A stretch of 64,000 nt of DNA from Gloeobacter violaceus PCC 7421 (lineage in GTDB: Bacteria > Cyanobacteriota > Cyanobacteriia > Gloeobacterales > Gloeobacteraceae), in assembly GCF_000011385.1 (NCBI RefSeq), contig NC_005125.1, forward strand, positions 1,488,001 to 1,552,000. The letters are read 5' to 3'. Position 1 is the stretch's first letter, and each line of letters starts with the position of its first letter. The translations under genes and the position numbers were made by a program. Shown here piece by piece: positions 50,798 through 59,121 of the stretch. Below the pieces are notes generated by a model, which was not told the DNA's origin, did no database searches, and saw only the letters and a list, made by a program, of their open reading frames with translations.

Positions 50798-51070
50798 TCA
50801 GCAAATGATGTCTGATTTTCCGTTGAATGTGTTGACCCGCCAGTACGGCTGTGGTCCGTGGCGCCCACCCCCAGGATGCCAACGGATCATGCGACCCGTT
50901 GGCTGCCCTTCAAGGTTGTACTCGCGCAGAACCCACCCCTGCCCTTTTTTGCTGCCTTTGCGCAGCGTCTCTGTCTGCCAGCCGACAGGCAACTCGCCGA
51001 TCATTCTAGCGATCTCGTCCGGGGTCTTGCCAGCCAGTTGTTCCGGGAATTCCAGGATGTACTCCAGCAT
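50798..51070 (-). CDS. Small protein resembling a polymorphic-toxin C-terminal domain
   Basis: A 90-residue protein. LPVGWQTETLRKGSKKGQGW then VLREYNLEGQPTGRMIRWHP and GGGRHGPQPYWRV resemble RNase-like toxin domains found at the C-termini of Rhs/WapA-type proteins, where a GKGW...WHPG...HGPxPYW pattern recurs. Here it stands alone, with no delivery domain and no obvious immunity gene other than possibly the 114-residue protein 29 nt downstream. Assignment is from memory of the pattern only. Confidence 0.55.
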   Translation of the reverse strand: MLEYILEFPEQLAGKTPDEIARMIGELPVGWQTETLRKGSKKGQGWVLREYNLEGQPTGRMIRWHPGGGRHGPQPYWRVNTFNGKSDIIC

Positions 51071-51097
51071 TTTCCCGGACTTCGCAAGGTTGGCGGT

Positions 51098-52051
51098 CTA
51101 CAAAGCCACGAAGCGGTCGGTGGCTTCGATAAGGGCGGAGCGGATACCCGGCTCGCTCATCGAGTGACCCGCGTCGGCAACTATAATCAGCTCCGCTTCC
51201 GGCCAGGCGCGGTGCAGTTCCCAGGCCGACTCCATCGGGCAGACCACGTCGTAGCGCCCCTGGACGATCACCGCCGGCAGGTGGCGGAGGCGGCCGACGT
51301 TTTCGAGCAGTTGCTCTTCGCGATCCAGAAAACCCTTGTTGACAAAGTAGTGGCACTCGATGCGGGCAAACGCGGTCGAAAATTTGACCTCGCCGAAGCG
51401 CTCCACCAGGCGGGGGTCGGCGATCAATTTGCTGGTGGACGCTTCCCAGATCGACCAGGCGCGGGCGGCGGCGGAGCGCACCTCCGGGTTGTCGCCGGTG
51501 AGCCGCCGGTAGTAGGCGCCCATCAGATCGCCGCGCTCCTCGGTCGGGATCACTGCCACAAAGCGCTCCCAGGCGTCCGCAAAGATGCGGCCGGCCCCTT
51601 CTTGGTAAAACCAGAGCAGTTCCTTGCGCCTGAGCAGAAAGATGCCCCGCAAAATCAGCCCCTTGCAGGCTTCGGGGTGGGTCTGGGCGTAGGCGAGCGC
51701 CAGGGTGCTCCCCCAACTGCCGCCGAAGACGACCCAGCGGTCGATGCCCAGATGAACCCGCAGTTTCTCGATATCTTCGACTAGATCCCAAGTGGTGTTT
51801 TCGGCCAGTTCGGCGTTGGGAGTGCTCCGGCCGCAGCCGCGCTGGTCGAACAGCACCAGCCGCCATTTGTCGGGGTCGAAGTATTGGCGGTAGGTCGGGT
51901 CGATCCCGCCGCCCGGCCCGCCGTGCAGGAAGACCGCCGGTTTGCCCCGGGGATTGCCCACCTGTTGGTAGTGAATGGTGTGCAGGGCCGAAACGGCGAG
52001 AAATCCTTGATCGTAAGGCTCGATGGGGGCAAACAGTTCGCGCATGGACAT
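51098..52051 (-). CDS. pip: Proline iminopeptidase
   Basis: About 317 residues of the alpha/beta-hydrolase family S33, which removes N-terminal proline from peptides. The oxyanion motif FLHGGPGGGIDPTYRQYFDP, the DQRGCGRSTP segment, nucleophile VVFGGSWGSTLALAYA with Ser in GGSWGS, acid in VQGRYDVVCP and base in DAGHSMSEPG are all typical. Starts at 52051 (MSMRELF), 52045 or 52072 are possible. A cytoplasmic peptide-recycling enzyme. Confidence 0.95.
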   Translation of the reverse strand: MSMRELFAPIEPYDQGFLAVSALHTIHYQQVGNPRGKPAVFLHGGPGGGIDPTYRQYFDPDKWRLVLFDQRGCGRSTPNAELAENTTWDLVEDIEKLRVHLGIDRWVVFGGSWGSTLALAYAQTHPEACKGLILRGIFLLRRKELLWFYQEGAGRIFADAWERFVAVIPTEERGDLMGAYYRRLTGDNPEVRSAAARAWSIWEASTSKLIADPRLVERFGEVKFSTAFARIECHYFVNKGFLDREEQLLENVGRLRHLPAVIVQGRYDVVCPMESAWELHRAWPEAELIIVADAGHSMSEPGIRSALIEATDRFVAL

Positions 52052-52187
52052 CCGGGCGGGGGCAACCCGCAAATCCTAGCGCGCTCCCTCCGGGTCTGGG
52101 TAGGCGGCAAGGTCGCACTCAACTGCGAACGCAAAAAGCTGCAAAGGCCGGATCTACCAGCCAACATCCTGCGTCGCCTGGAGGCGT

Positions 52188-52703
52188 TCAGGCCCCATCT
52201 CGGTGCCCTTGCACAGCCGACATCGTTGTCAGCAGTTCGTCAAGCCGGTCGTAGCTCTCGGCCAGACCGCTTTCCATCGGAGAGGCGAGGACAGCGTCAC
52301 GCGCCTCGCGCGTTTCGTAGAGCACCGTGCTTGTGAGCGTGGTCCTGCCGTTTTGTTCGGTGAGGACCGACGTCACCAGGGCATTACCCGGATACCAGGA
52401 AACATCGAATGTTTCGGTGGCCACGACCCGTTCGCACGGCACGATCTCGCGATAAACGCCGCCCCATCCCATTTCGGCTCCGTCGGGGCCGCGCATCACA
52501 TAGCGGTAGGTGCCGCCCACTTGCAGTTCGATTTCGCAGACCACCAATTGCCAGTCGCGCGGTCCAAGCCAGCGCTTGAGCAACTCGGGCCTGGTCAAGG
52601 CATCGAAGACCAGGCGGGGCGGCGCGTTAAAGACGCGCACCATCGCGATCTCACGATCGCTGGGCGTGGTGATTTTCAGGCTGTTGGCATCGTGCATCAT
52701 CAT
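52188..52703 (-). CDS. SRPBCC/AHSA1-family protein
   Basis: A 171-residue START-like (AHSA1/CalC) protein with the usual VRVFNAPPRLVFDALTRPEL near residue 22, RWLGPRDWQL, GGTYRYVMRGPDGAEMGWGG and a C-terminal ESGLAESYDRLDELL helix. The fold binds a hydrophobic ligand. It follows the ArsR regulator by 6 nt, a very common pairing in proteobacteria and actinobacteria in which the ArsR protein controls the pair. Ligand unknown. Confidence 0.9.
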   Translation of the reverse strand: MMMHDANSLKITTPSDREIAMVRVFNAPPRLVFDALTRPELLKRWLGPRDWQLVVCEIELQVGGTYRYVMRGPDGAEMGWGGVYREIVPCERVVATETFDVSWYPGNALVTSVLTEQNGRTTLTSTVLYETREARDAVLASPMESGLAESYDRLDELLTTMSAVQGHRDGA

Positions 52704-52709
52704 TTCTCC

Positions 52710-53057
52710 TTAAGTTCCTGGGTTCTTCTCGCTGGCCTTCAGCTCATCAAGCAGGGCGTCGAGGCGCTCGAAGCTGCCTTCCCAAAACTGCCGGTACTGC
52801 TCCAGCCAACCGGTGGCCTCGGCGAGCGGCTTGCCCTCAAGCCGGCACGGCCGCCGCTGCGCCTCACGGCCGCGCGAGATGAGCCCGGCACCCTCCAGCA
52901 CCTTGAGGTGCTTCGAGATCGCAGGCTGGCTCATCGCGAACGGCTCGGCCAGCTCCATCACCGACGCCTCGCCCAAGGCGAGCCGGGCGAGGATCGCCCG
53001 CCGCGTCGGATCGGCGAGCGCGGCAAACGTTGCATCGAGACGATCGGCAGAGGGCAT
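52710..53057 (-). CDS. ArsR-family transcriptional regulator
   Basis: A 115-residue winged-helix regulator: ADPTRRAILARLALGEASVM and AMSQPAISKHLKVLEGAGLI are the helix-turn-helix parts. It has no Cys cluster, so it is probably not a metal sensor but the SRPBCC-associated subgroup. First gene of the two-gene operon. Confidence 0.92.
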   Translation of the reverse strand: MPSADRLDATFAALADPTRRAILARLALGEASVMELAEPFAMSQPAISKHLKVLEGAGLISRGREAQRRPCRLEGKPLAEATGWLEQYRQFWEGSFERLDALLDELKASEKNPGT

Positions 53058-53612
53058 TTTATAACCAGCAATTTATATAAAAAAACAGTTATATGACTTC
53101 CGGGCGCCGCCGTCAAGTCCCCCGAACGCTCGGACCTGAAATATCCGCTCTTCGCCCTCCTCGATCTGCAAAACCCCATCCCGCGCGAAGCAAGGCAAGC
53201 ACACCAACAGCCGGTTGCCCGATGGTCGGTTGGTCCGATTCGCACTGTGCCATCGAACCGGCGAAGCGGGAAAGATGCGAACTCTGTACGGCGTCGCCGC
53301 CACGACGGTCTTCGAGGCGGCAAGCAATTCCATCGAACAATGCTTTTCGGCGTTTCACCCGTCTTCTGGGCGCAGTTGAAGGATGTCGAGGATGCGCCGG
53401 TTCTCCAGTTGCGAGTCTCTTCGAGCGCAACCCTTCCCCACCAGAAATCCTTGTCGAGTGCGTCGGCTTGCTGCGCTTCGCAGAAACCGAAAATCGATTT
53501 GATTCGACGCTGGCCGCGCTGAACGAGCCGGCCCCGCCCGCAAGCAAGGCTCAGCATTGAGGTGAGGCGGCGAAGGGGCCTGCGCGTCTTCCGGATTCTT
53601 GCCGTCTATTCC
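53058..53612. other. Non-coding stretch between two probable acquired gene pairs
   Basis: About 555 bases without a convincing gene on either strand. The overlapping open frames here are rich in Arg, Ser and Pro and have no recognisable motif, as expected from GC-rich non-coding DNA. I see no tRNA, terminal repeats or transposase remnant. It may contain decayed coding sequence that I cannot recognise. Confidence 0.5.
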
Positions 53613-54173
53613 TTAAGCTGGCGCCTTGCGCTCATCGGCGACGATATCACTCACCGCAAGCATCATTTCGGTCAGATAGGCCACCTCGGCCTCAAGCCTA
53701 TATTCCGTGTGACGGAGCGCCCAGCGCTTGGCCTGACCGACCTTCGGTCGTGCCCATTCGTTGATCCGTTTGGTCTCTGCCAATAACGCTTTAACCGCCT
53801 CCAAACGGTTGGCCAGTATGGTTGGTAGCTCGCCCAGCAAGTCCGGCTTTGCCCGCGTCAGCGCCAGGTCGAAGGGATCATATTTGAACCAGACCTCGCT
53901 CAGGCCGGAGCGGCGCAGTGCGGCCAAGTGGCGGCGGCCTTCGTCGGTGATCTCATAGACCTGTCGGGTCGGCCGATTGCCTTCCTGCTCGCGCGCGGTT
54001 TCTCGCAAAAGCCCCTCGGCAACGAGCCGCTTCATCGCGCCGTAAACGGCACCAACAGAGATATCGGTCCAAAGATGGACATGATTGTGCTCGGCTTCCA
54101 GGCGGAGCCGATGGCCGTGCATGGGGCCATGCTCAGCGAATGATGACAGGATGAAAAGCCGGATTGATGACAT
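53613..54173 (-). CDS. PadR-family transcriptional regulator
   Basis: About 186 residues from ATG 54173. The N-terminal winged helix reads [40 protein letters not shown] and [20 protein letters not shown]. The C-terminal part is helical ([20 protein letters not shown]). It is divergent from the epimerase gene; the short spacer holds the palindrome CTCGCGCGAG (54180-54189) and GACATA/TATGTC arms, a plausible operator. It likely represses that gene. Confidence 0.87.
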   Translation of the reverse strand: MSSIRLFILSSFAEHGPMHGHRLRLEAEHNHVHLWTDISVGAVYGAMKRLVAEGLLRETAREQEGNRPTRQVYEITDEGRRHLAALRRSGLSEVWFKYDPFDLALTRAKPDLLGELPTILANRLEAVKALLAETKRINEWARPKVGQAKRWALRHTEYRLEAEVAYLTEMMLAVSDIVADERKAPA

Positions 54174-54250
54174 ATTGCTCTCGCGCGAGTAATCTCGTAT
54201 GGTATGTCCAACCTGTAACATTCATCGCCAAAATTGGAGGAGTTATCGCC

Positions 54251-55144
54251 ATGCGAATTTTCGTCACCGGAGCCACCGGCTTTGTCGGCTCTGCCGTCGT
54301 CCAGGAACTGGTCAACGCCGGTCATCAGGTGCTCGGGCTAGCGCGCTCAGATGCGGGAGCGGCAGCGCTCACGAACATGGGTGCGGAAGTCCATCGTGGT
54401 TCTCTCGAAGACCTTGCCAGCCTGCGCAGCGGCGCTACGGCTGCGGACGGCGTGATCCACACGGGCTTCAACCACGATTTCTCGAAGTTTGCCGAGAACT
54501 GCGAACTCGACAAGCAGGTGATTGAGGCCCTCGGCGATGCGCTCGAAGGCTCCGACCGGCCACTGCTTGTCACCTCCGGCCTGTCGCTCGTAACGGCGGG
54601 CGGCGTCGGGACCGAGGCGGATGCGCCCATCCCCGCCTCCAGCGCCTATCCTCGCGCTTCGGAAGCAACTGCCGCCGCGCTGGCAGCGCGCGGCGTGCGC
54701 GCATCTGCTGTGCGGCTTCCCCCGTCAGTCCACGGTGATGGCGATCATGGCTTTGTGCCGACGCTGATCGCCATTGCGCGTGAAAAAGGGGTATCTGCCT
54801 ATACGGGCGAAGGGCGCAATCACTGGCCCGCTGTGCATCGGTTAGATGCGGCCCGCGTGTTCAGGCTTGCGATAGAGCATGGGGTCGAGAGCGGTCCCTA
54901 TCATGCCGTCGCCGAAGAAGGCGTGGCGTTCAAAGACATCGCCAGTGTGGTCGCGCGCCGCCTGAACGTGCCGCTCGTCGCCAAATCATCCGAGGAAGCG
55001 ACGGAGCATTTTGGCTGGTTCGCCTTGTTCGCAGCGATGGACGTGCCCACGTCAAGCGAGCGAACCCGCGCTCTGCTGGGCTGGAAACCCGAGCAACCCG
55101 AGCTGATTGCTGATATAGATCGACCAAGCTACTTCGCAGCTTAA
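54251..55144 (+). CDS. NAD-dependent epimerase/dehydratase-like SDR
   Basis: A 297-residue extended/atypical SDR from ATG 54251 (GGAGGAG 9 nt upstream). The cofactor loop [20 protein letters not shown] is at residue 4. The active-site region is unusual: [14 protein letters not shown] followed by [14 protein letters not shown], so Tyr is present but the usual YxxxK Lys is not. [20 protein letters not shown] and [14 protein letters not shown] match the family common in proteobacteria. Function unknown; with its PadR partner it looks like an acquired stress-response pair. Confidence 0.85.
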   Translation: MRIFVTGATGFVGSAVVQELVNAGHQVLGLARSDAGAAALTNMGAEVHRGSLEDLASLRSGATAADGVIHTGFNHDFSKFAENCELDKQVIEALGDALEGSDRPLLVTSGLSLVTAGGVGTEADAPIPASSAYPRASEATAAALAARGVRASAVRLPPSVHGDGDHGFVPTLIAIAREKGVSAYTGEGRNHWPAVHRLDAARVFRLAIEHGVESGPYHAVAEEGVAFKDIASVVARRLNVPLVAKSSEEATEHFGWFALFAAMDVPTSSERTRALLGWKPEQPELIADIDRPSYFAA

Positions 55145-55156
55145 ACGACAAGGTAA

Positions 55157-55244
55157 TGGCGGAGAGGGGGAGATTCGAACTCCCGGAGGCTTTCGCCTCA
55201 ACGGTTTTCGAGACCGTCACAATCAACCGCTCTGTCACCTCTCC
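55157..55244 (-). tRNA. tRNA-Ser(CGA)
   Basis: On the minus strand a complete class II tRNA of 88 nt including an encoded CCA. The acceptor stem is GGAGAGG/CCTCTCC with discriminator G. The anticodon loop gives CGA (decoding UCG), a long variable arm AGGCGAAAGCCT follows, and the T-arm has GTTCGAATC. The long variable arm and anticodon agree on serine. Confidence 0.97.
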
Positions 55245-55281
55245 AGAGCCTACCTAAGCTATCACAGGGCTTATCCGGCCC

Positions 55282-55869
55282 TCAACTGATCGTAAAGGAG
55301 TTGACGATCTGGTAAATTTTTTCGCGCCGCTCGCCCCAGGCAATGGCGGCGGAGCCGGTGACCAGGGTGAAGACTTTGCCGCCGCTCACTGCCACGCAGT
55401 AGACCTGGTGGACAGCCCGGCCCCCCGAGGCGATCACCACCTCGAAGGAGTAGTAGGGCACCCCTTTGCTGTCGGTGCGCTGGGCGGCGTTGGAGACTTC
55501 GATCACCGCGCCGGGGGGCGATTTTTTCTTGAGCACGTCGTTGGCAAAGCGGTCGGCCACCTGCTGGGGGGTGCCGAAGGCGCGGATATCTTTGATGTCC
55601 TTGCGCGGGGCGTCGCTCACCACCACCGACACCTGATAGGTGGCATCCGCCGGGTCCGACAGCCGCACCGCCCCCTTCGGATCCGGATTGAAGGTCCAGG
55701 TATCGGGGTAGACCAGCGTAAAGGTGGAATTGGGCTCAGAAAAACGCTGAAATCCTTTGGGCGCGTCGATACCCGAGCGGCTGCAGCCGACGAGTGCTGC
55801 GCTGAGCACGGCGGCGACACCGGCTTGGACCAACTGCTTGCGACCGATGCGGATCATGCTTTTGCCCAC
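55282..55869 (-). CDS. PsbP-family (CyanoP-like) lipoprotein
   Basis: A 195-residue exported lipoprotein. A basic N-terminus and hydrophobic helix end in the lipobox LVGC near residue 29, so the mature protein is lipid-anchored. The PsbP fold is shown by GFQRFSEPNSTFTLVYPDTW, ADATYQVSVVVSD, FGTPQQVADRFANDVLKKKS and the ending KIYQIVNSFTIS. It is a photosystem II assembly-related luminal or periplasmic protein. The GTG at 55869 has GAAGGG 4 nt upstream; ATG 55857 is the alternative. Confidence 0.92.
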   Translation of the reverse strand: MGKSMIRIGRKQLVQAGVAAVLSAALVGCSRSGIDAPKGFQRFSEPNSTFTLVYPDTWTFNPDPKGAVRLSDPADATYQVSVVVSDAPRKDIKDIRAFGTPQQVADRFANDVLKKKSPPGAVIEVSNAAQRTDSKGVPYYSFEVVIASGGRAVHQVYCVAVSGGKVFTLVTGSAAIAWGERREKIYQIVNSFTIS

Positions 55870-55968
55870 TGGACCCTTCCCAATCTATCAGCAATCGAGC
55901 GTACCAGAACGCCGTGCAGAGCGCCCCAGGAGGCTACAGTGGAGGGCGTCGGCAGGAGGTGCCTACCT

Positions 55969-56301
55969 GTGAAGTTTCTGCCCAAATCCCCCGGCGAATG
56001 GTGGCAACTCGCCCGCCGCATGGGACGTTTTTACAGCAGCGCCCGGGTGCCGCGGGGGCTCAAGATCGCCGTTGTGGCGCTGTGCGCCCTCTACTTTTTG
56101 CTGCCGACCGACTTGCTGTTGGATCGCTTTCCCCTGCTGGGGCGCCTCGACGACCTGACGGCCATCGCGCTCATCCACCTCGGTGCTGTGGTCTGGGCTC
56201 AGCACCAGTACCGCCTCGACGAGCCGGAGCGGTCCCCTGCTTCGCTGCAGGCAGACCCGGCGGTTACGACGACCGTCGATGTGCCTGGTCGATCAACGTA
56301 A
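55969..56301 (+). CDS. YkvA-like DUF1232 membrane protein
   Basis: A 110-residue protein from GTG 55969 (AGGAGG 9 nt upstream). The DUF1232 signature ALYFLLPTDLLLDRFPLLGR then LDDLTAIAL is near residues 40-70 and includes a membrane segment. Role unknown. Its 3' end overlaps the convergent UvrC-like gene by 38 bases. The longer frame from 55408 is an artefact across the psbP-like gene. Confidence 0.85.
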   Translation: MKFLPKSPGEWWQLARRMGRFYSSARVPRGLKIAVVALCALYFLLPTDLLLDRFPLLGRLDDLTAIALIHLGAVVWAQHQYRLDEPERSPASLQADPAVTTTVDVPGRST

Positions 56302-57376
56302 GCAGCAGTTCCGCAGCCCGCTCGGGCTCGATTCCCGCCAACCACAAAAGCGTGTCGTCGGTGCGGTGACGATAGAGCCAGCCGCTCACCATCTGCACTT
56401 CGTCGAGATCCTGTTGGGGCAGGGCAAATAGCGGGGCTGGCGGCAACCCTTCACTGTAGTGGCCGGCAAGGGTGTGGGCCAGTTCGGCGCGCAGCCGCTC
56501 CTGCGGCAGATCGCCTGCGAAACTCTGCTGCAAAGTAAGTTTGCCCTGGCGGATCCAAAAAAGCTGCACGCTGGTCGGGGAGCGGGGCGCCCCCGGGTAG
56601 ACCGCCACCGCATCGAGGCTGACCCGCTCGCGCAAGTGGCCCTGGTGGGTCACAAAGTTTGCGAGCGCCTGCCGGCGATCCCGCCAGCGCGCCGCCTGCT
56701 CAAAATCCTCGCGCTGGGCGGCGTTCAGCATCTGCCGCTCGAAATCCACGATAATCCCGCTGCCAGTGTCTTCGCCGCGCAACAGCGCCCGCAGCCGCTC
56801 GACGCGCTCGCGGTACTGCGCTACCAGCGCCCCGGTGCGGCACGGTCCCAGGCATTTGCCGAGCTGGTCGAGCAGACAGCCGTGATAGATGGCCGAAAAG
56901 TCGCGGCAGGTGCGCAGACCCAGGCTCGCCGAGAGCAAATCCGCCATCCAGCTCACAAAGCGCGCCTGGCTGTAGGGGCCGTAGTACTCGGCGCCGTCGC
57001 CTGCAAGCACCCGGGTCAGATGCAGCCGCGGATAGTCCTCCTGGACCGACAAACGCAAAAACGGATACTGGCGGTAGCGCTTTTGGGCCTGGTTAAAAGG
57101 CGGCAGATACTCGCGGATCAGCCGGCCCTCCAGCAGGAGTGCGGCCAGTTCCGAGCCGGTGCACAGCACCTCCACCGCCTGCGCCTCGAACTTGAGCCGC
57201 TCGGTCTGGCGGGAGTGGCCGCCGTCGCGGCGCAGGTAGGAGCGCACCCGCGTGCGCAGGTGCACGGACTTGCCGATATAGAGCAAACGGCCGTCGCAGT
57301 CGACAAACCGGTAAACCCCCGGCGCGTCGGGCAAGTCCTCCAGACGGTCGAGCGAAACACGAAACCACGGTTGCAT
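56264..57376 (-). CDS. UvrC-like GIY-YIG nuclease (N-terminal-half type)
   Basis: About 370 residues from ATG 57376. Residues about 12-90 form the GIY-YIG domain (PGVYRFVDCDGRLLYIGKSV with the R and E residues downstream). Then comes a Cys-containing region (LGLRTCRDFSAIYHGCLLDQ, GKCLGPC) and a UVR helix hairpin (RQMLNAAQREDFEQAARWRD), which binds UvrB in UvrC. The C-terminal RNase H-like nuclease and HhH domains of full UvrC are absent, so this resembles the first half of UvrC or a Cho-type enzyme. It could make only the 3' incision in nucleotide excision repair. Confidence 0.87.
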   Translation of the reverse strand: MQPWFRVSLDRLEDLPDAPGVYRFVDCDGRLLYIGKSVHLRTRVRSYLRRDGGHSRQTERLKFEAQAVEVLCTGSELAALLLEGRLIREYLPPFNQAQKRYRQYPFLRLSVQEDYPRLHLTRVLAGDGAEYYGPYSQARFVSWMADLLSASLGLRTCRDFSAIYHGCLLDQLGKCLGPCRTGALVAQYRERVERLRALLRGEDTGSGIIVDFERQMLNAAQREDFEQAARWRDRRQALANFVTHQGHLRERVSLDAVAVYPGAPRSPTSVQLFWIRQGKLTLQQSFAGDLPQERLRAELAHTLAGHYSEGLPPAPLFALPQQDLDEVQMVSGWLYRHRTDDTLLWLAGIEPERAAELLLTLIDQAHRRSS

Positions 57377-57401
57377 GTTTTTGATGTAGCACAGGCGGCC
57401 C

Positions 57402-57434
57402 AAAAAACACGGGAGCCCCAATCGGGCTCCCGTG
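57402..57434 (-). terminator. Rho-independent terminator of the Hlip gene
   Basis: A perfect 11-bp stem (57408-57418 with 57424-57434) with a 5-base loop is followed on the minus strand by six T. It lies 28 nt after the Hlip stop and before the UvrC-like start. Confidence 0.9.
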
Positions 57435-57462
57435 CAACACTCAAAAAGGCCGATTTCCTGGC

Positions 57463-57621
57463 TTAGATCAGGCCCAGAAAGCTCAGCACACCCTTGCCGG
57501 TGGCCAGCTCGACGACGAGCGCAGCCGCAAAACCGATCATCGCAAGGCGGCCGTTCAACAGCTCGGCGTAAGGGTTGAAGCCAAACTTGGGCTCCGAAGC
57601 AGTGGAGTTGGGGTTGTTCAT
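57463..57621 (-). CDS. High-light-inducible protein (Hlip/SCP)
   Basis: A 52-residue single-helix chlorophyll-binding protein of the light-harvesting superfamily. The helix carries the chlorophyll-binding motif ELLNGRLAMIGFAAALVVEL, preceded by FGFNPYAE and followed by TGKGVLSFLGLI. Such proteins bind chlorophyll and carotenoid and protect photosystem assembly under high light. It has its own leader of about 130 bases shared with the divergent tldD gene and a strong terminator, so it is probably monocistronic and separately regulated. Confidence 0.95.
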   Translation of the reverse strand: MNNPNSTASEPKFGFNPYAELLNGRLAMIGFAAALVVELATGKGVLSFLGLI

Positions 57622-57756
57622 GGTCGGACTCCCGTGTTAGACAGTGTATAAAGAAACATTGCAAACAAATTCATTGTAGTACACAAAAATTTATCTACGG
57701 GGAGAGGCGTAGTTCCAAGCGCCGTACAATGGGGTCTGTCGTCGCTGGCCAATTCG

Positions 57757-59121
57757 ATGCAAGACAGACTCCTCGCGGCCCTGGCTCCCTATCGCTCGGC
57801 GGTCGATTATTTGGAGATTCGCCTGGAGCGCGGTGAATCGAGTTCGGTGTCCTTTCGCGGGCCGCGCCTGGAGGCGATCGACCGCAGCTTCGATCTGGCG
57901 GGCGGCATCCGCGCCTGCCACCGCGGCGGCTGGAGCTTTGTGACCTTCAGCGACCTGGGCGAACTCGAAAGCCGGGTGGCCGAGGCGGTGAGCCAGGCGA
58001 AGCTGGTGGGCCGCGAGACGACCCAACTGGCGGCGGTCGAAGCGGTCGAAGCGACCGTGCGCGCCGAGCTGGGGCGCGACCCGCGCGGGGTGTCTTTGGG
58101 GGAGAAGCGCGATTTGCTGGCCCATTACAACCAATTGCTCCTAGAAGCCGACCCCCGCATCCAGACGACCACCGCCGGGCTCACCGACCGTTTTCGGACG
58201 GTCTGGTTCGTCAACACCACCGGTACGGTCCTGGAGCAGGAGCGCCTCGATGTGACGGGCCGCTTCGGGGTGGTCGCCCGCGACGGCGGCACGATCCGCC
58301 AGGGCTTCGAATCGGTCCATTCGCGCAGCGACTTTGGCGCCCTGGTCGGCATCGAAGCGCGGGTGCTCTCCGCCGTCGAGCGCGCCCTGCGCCAGCTTGA
58401 AGCCACGCCCATCAAGGCGGGCCGCTACACCGCCGTGCTCGATCCGTATCTGGCCGGGGTGTTCATCCATGAAGCCTTCGGCCACCTTTCGGAGGCCGAT
58501 TTTATCTACGAGAACCCGCGCATGCAGCAGTTGCTGCAACTGGGTAAACCGATCGCCGCCCCCCAGCTCAATGTCGTCGACGACGGCACCGTCGCCGGTC
58601 AGCCGGGCACCCTCGCCTACGACGATGAGGGGGTACCCACGCGGCGCAAGTACCTGATCAAAGACGGCATACTCACCGAACGGCTGCACAACCGCGAGAC
58701 CGCCGGCAAGCTGGGGGAGGCACCCACCGGCAACGCCCGCGCCCTGGGGGGCACCTATCCTCCCATTGTGCGGATGACCAACACCGGCATCCTGGCGGGC
58801 GACACGCCCTTCGAGGAAATGATCGCGGGCATCGACGAAGGGGTCTACGCCGTGCGCATGCTGGGCGGTCAGACCAACGGCGAGATGTTCACCTTCGCCG
58901 CCGCCGAGGGCTTCATGATCCGCGGCGGCCAAATCGCCGAACCGGTGAGCGACATCACCCTCACCGGCAATGTCTTCGAGACGCTCAAGGACATCGAAGC
59001 GATCGGCTGCGATCAAGTCTGGCTGAGCGGCGGCTGCGGCAAGGGCGGGCAATCGCCCCTGGCGGTGGCGGTGGGCGGACCGCACCTGCGCATCGGCAAG
59101 GTCGTGGTGGGCGGCCGCTAA
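57757..59121 (+). CDS. tldD: TldD-type metallopeptidase subunit
   Basis: A 454-residue TldD protein. The zinc-binding HExxxH is FIHEAFGHLSEADFI near residue 240, followed by GQPGTLAYDDEGVPTRRKYL, and the C-terminal GGCGKGGQSPLAVAVGGPH supplies the Cys ligand region. TldD works with TldE (PmbA) in a heterodimer that degrades unfolded or leader peptides; no tldE is in this window. The 3' end overlaps the convergent gene by 4 bases. Confidence 0.95.
   Translation: MQDRLLAALAPYRSAVDYLEIRLERGESSSVSFRGPRLEAIDRSFDLAGGIRACHRGGWSFVTFSDLGELESRVAEAVSQAKLVGRETTQLAAVEAVEATVRAELGRDPRGVSLGEKRDLLAHYNQLLLEADPRIQTTTAGLTDRFRTVWFVNTTGTVLEQERLDVTGRFGVVARDGGTIRQGFESVHSRSDFGALVGIEARVLSAVERALRQLEATPIKAGRYTAVLDPYLAGVFIHEAFGHLSEADFIYENPRMQQLLQLGKPIAAPQLNVVDDGTVAGQPGTLAYDDEGVPTRRKYLIKDGILTERLHNRETAGKLGEAPTGNARALGGTYPPIVRMTNTGILAGDTPFEEMIAGIDEGVYAVRMLGGQTNGEMFTFAAAEGFMIRGGQIAEPVSDITLTGNVFETLKDIEAIGCDQVWLSGGCGKGGQSPLAVAVGGPHLRIGKVVVGGR

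Noticed and set aside
53093-53560. 155-codon frame as a gene
   Set aside because: Arg/Pro/Ser-rich, overlapped by frames of similar length on both strands, no motif or ribosome-binding site.
54251-55144. Calling the epimerase-like gene a specific sugar epimerase
   Set aside because: The usual YxxxK motif is not present and no sugar genes are adjacent, so only the fold can be claimed.
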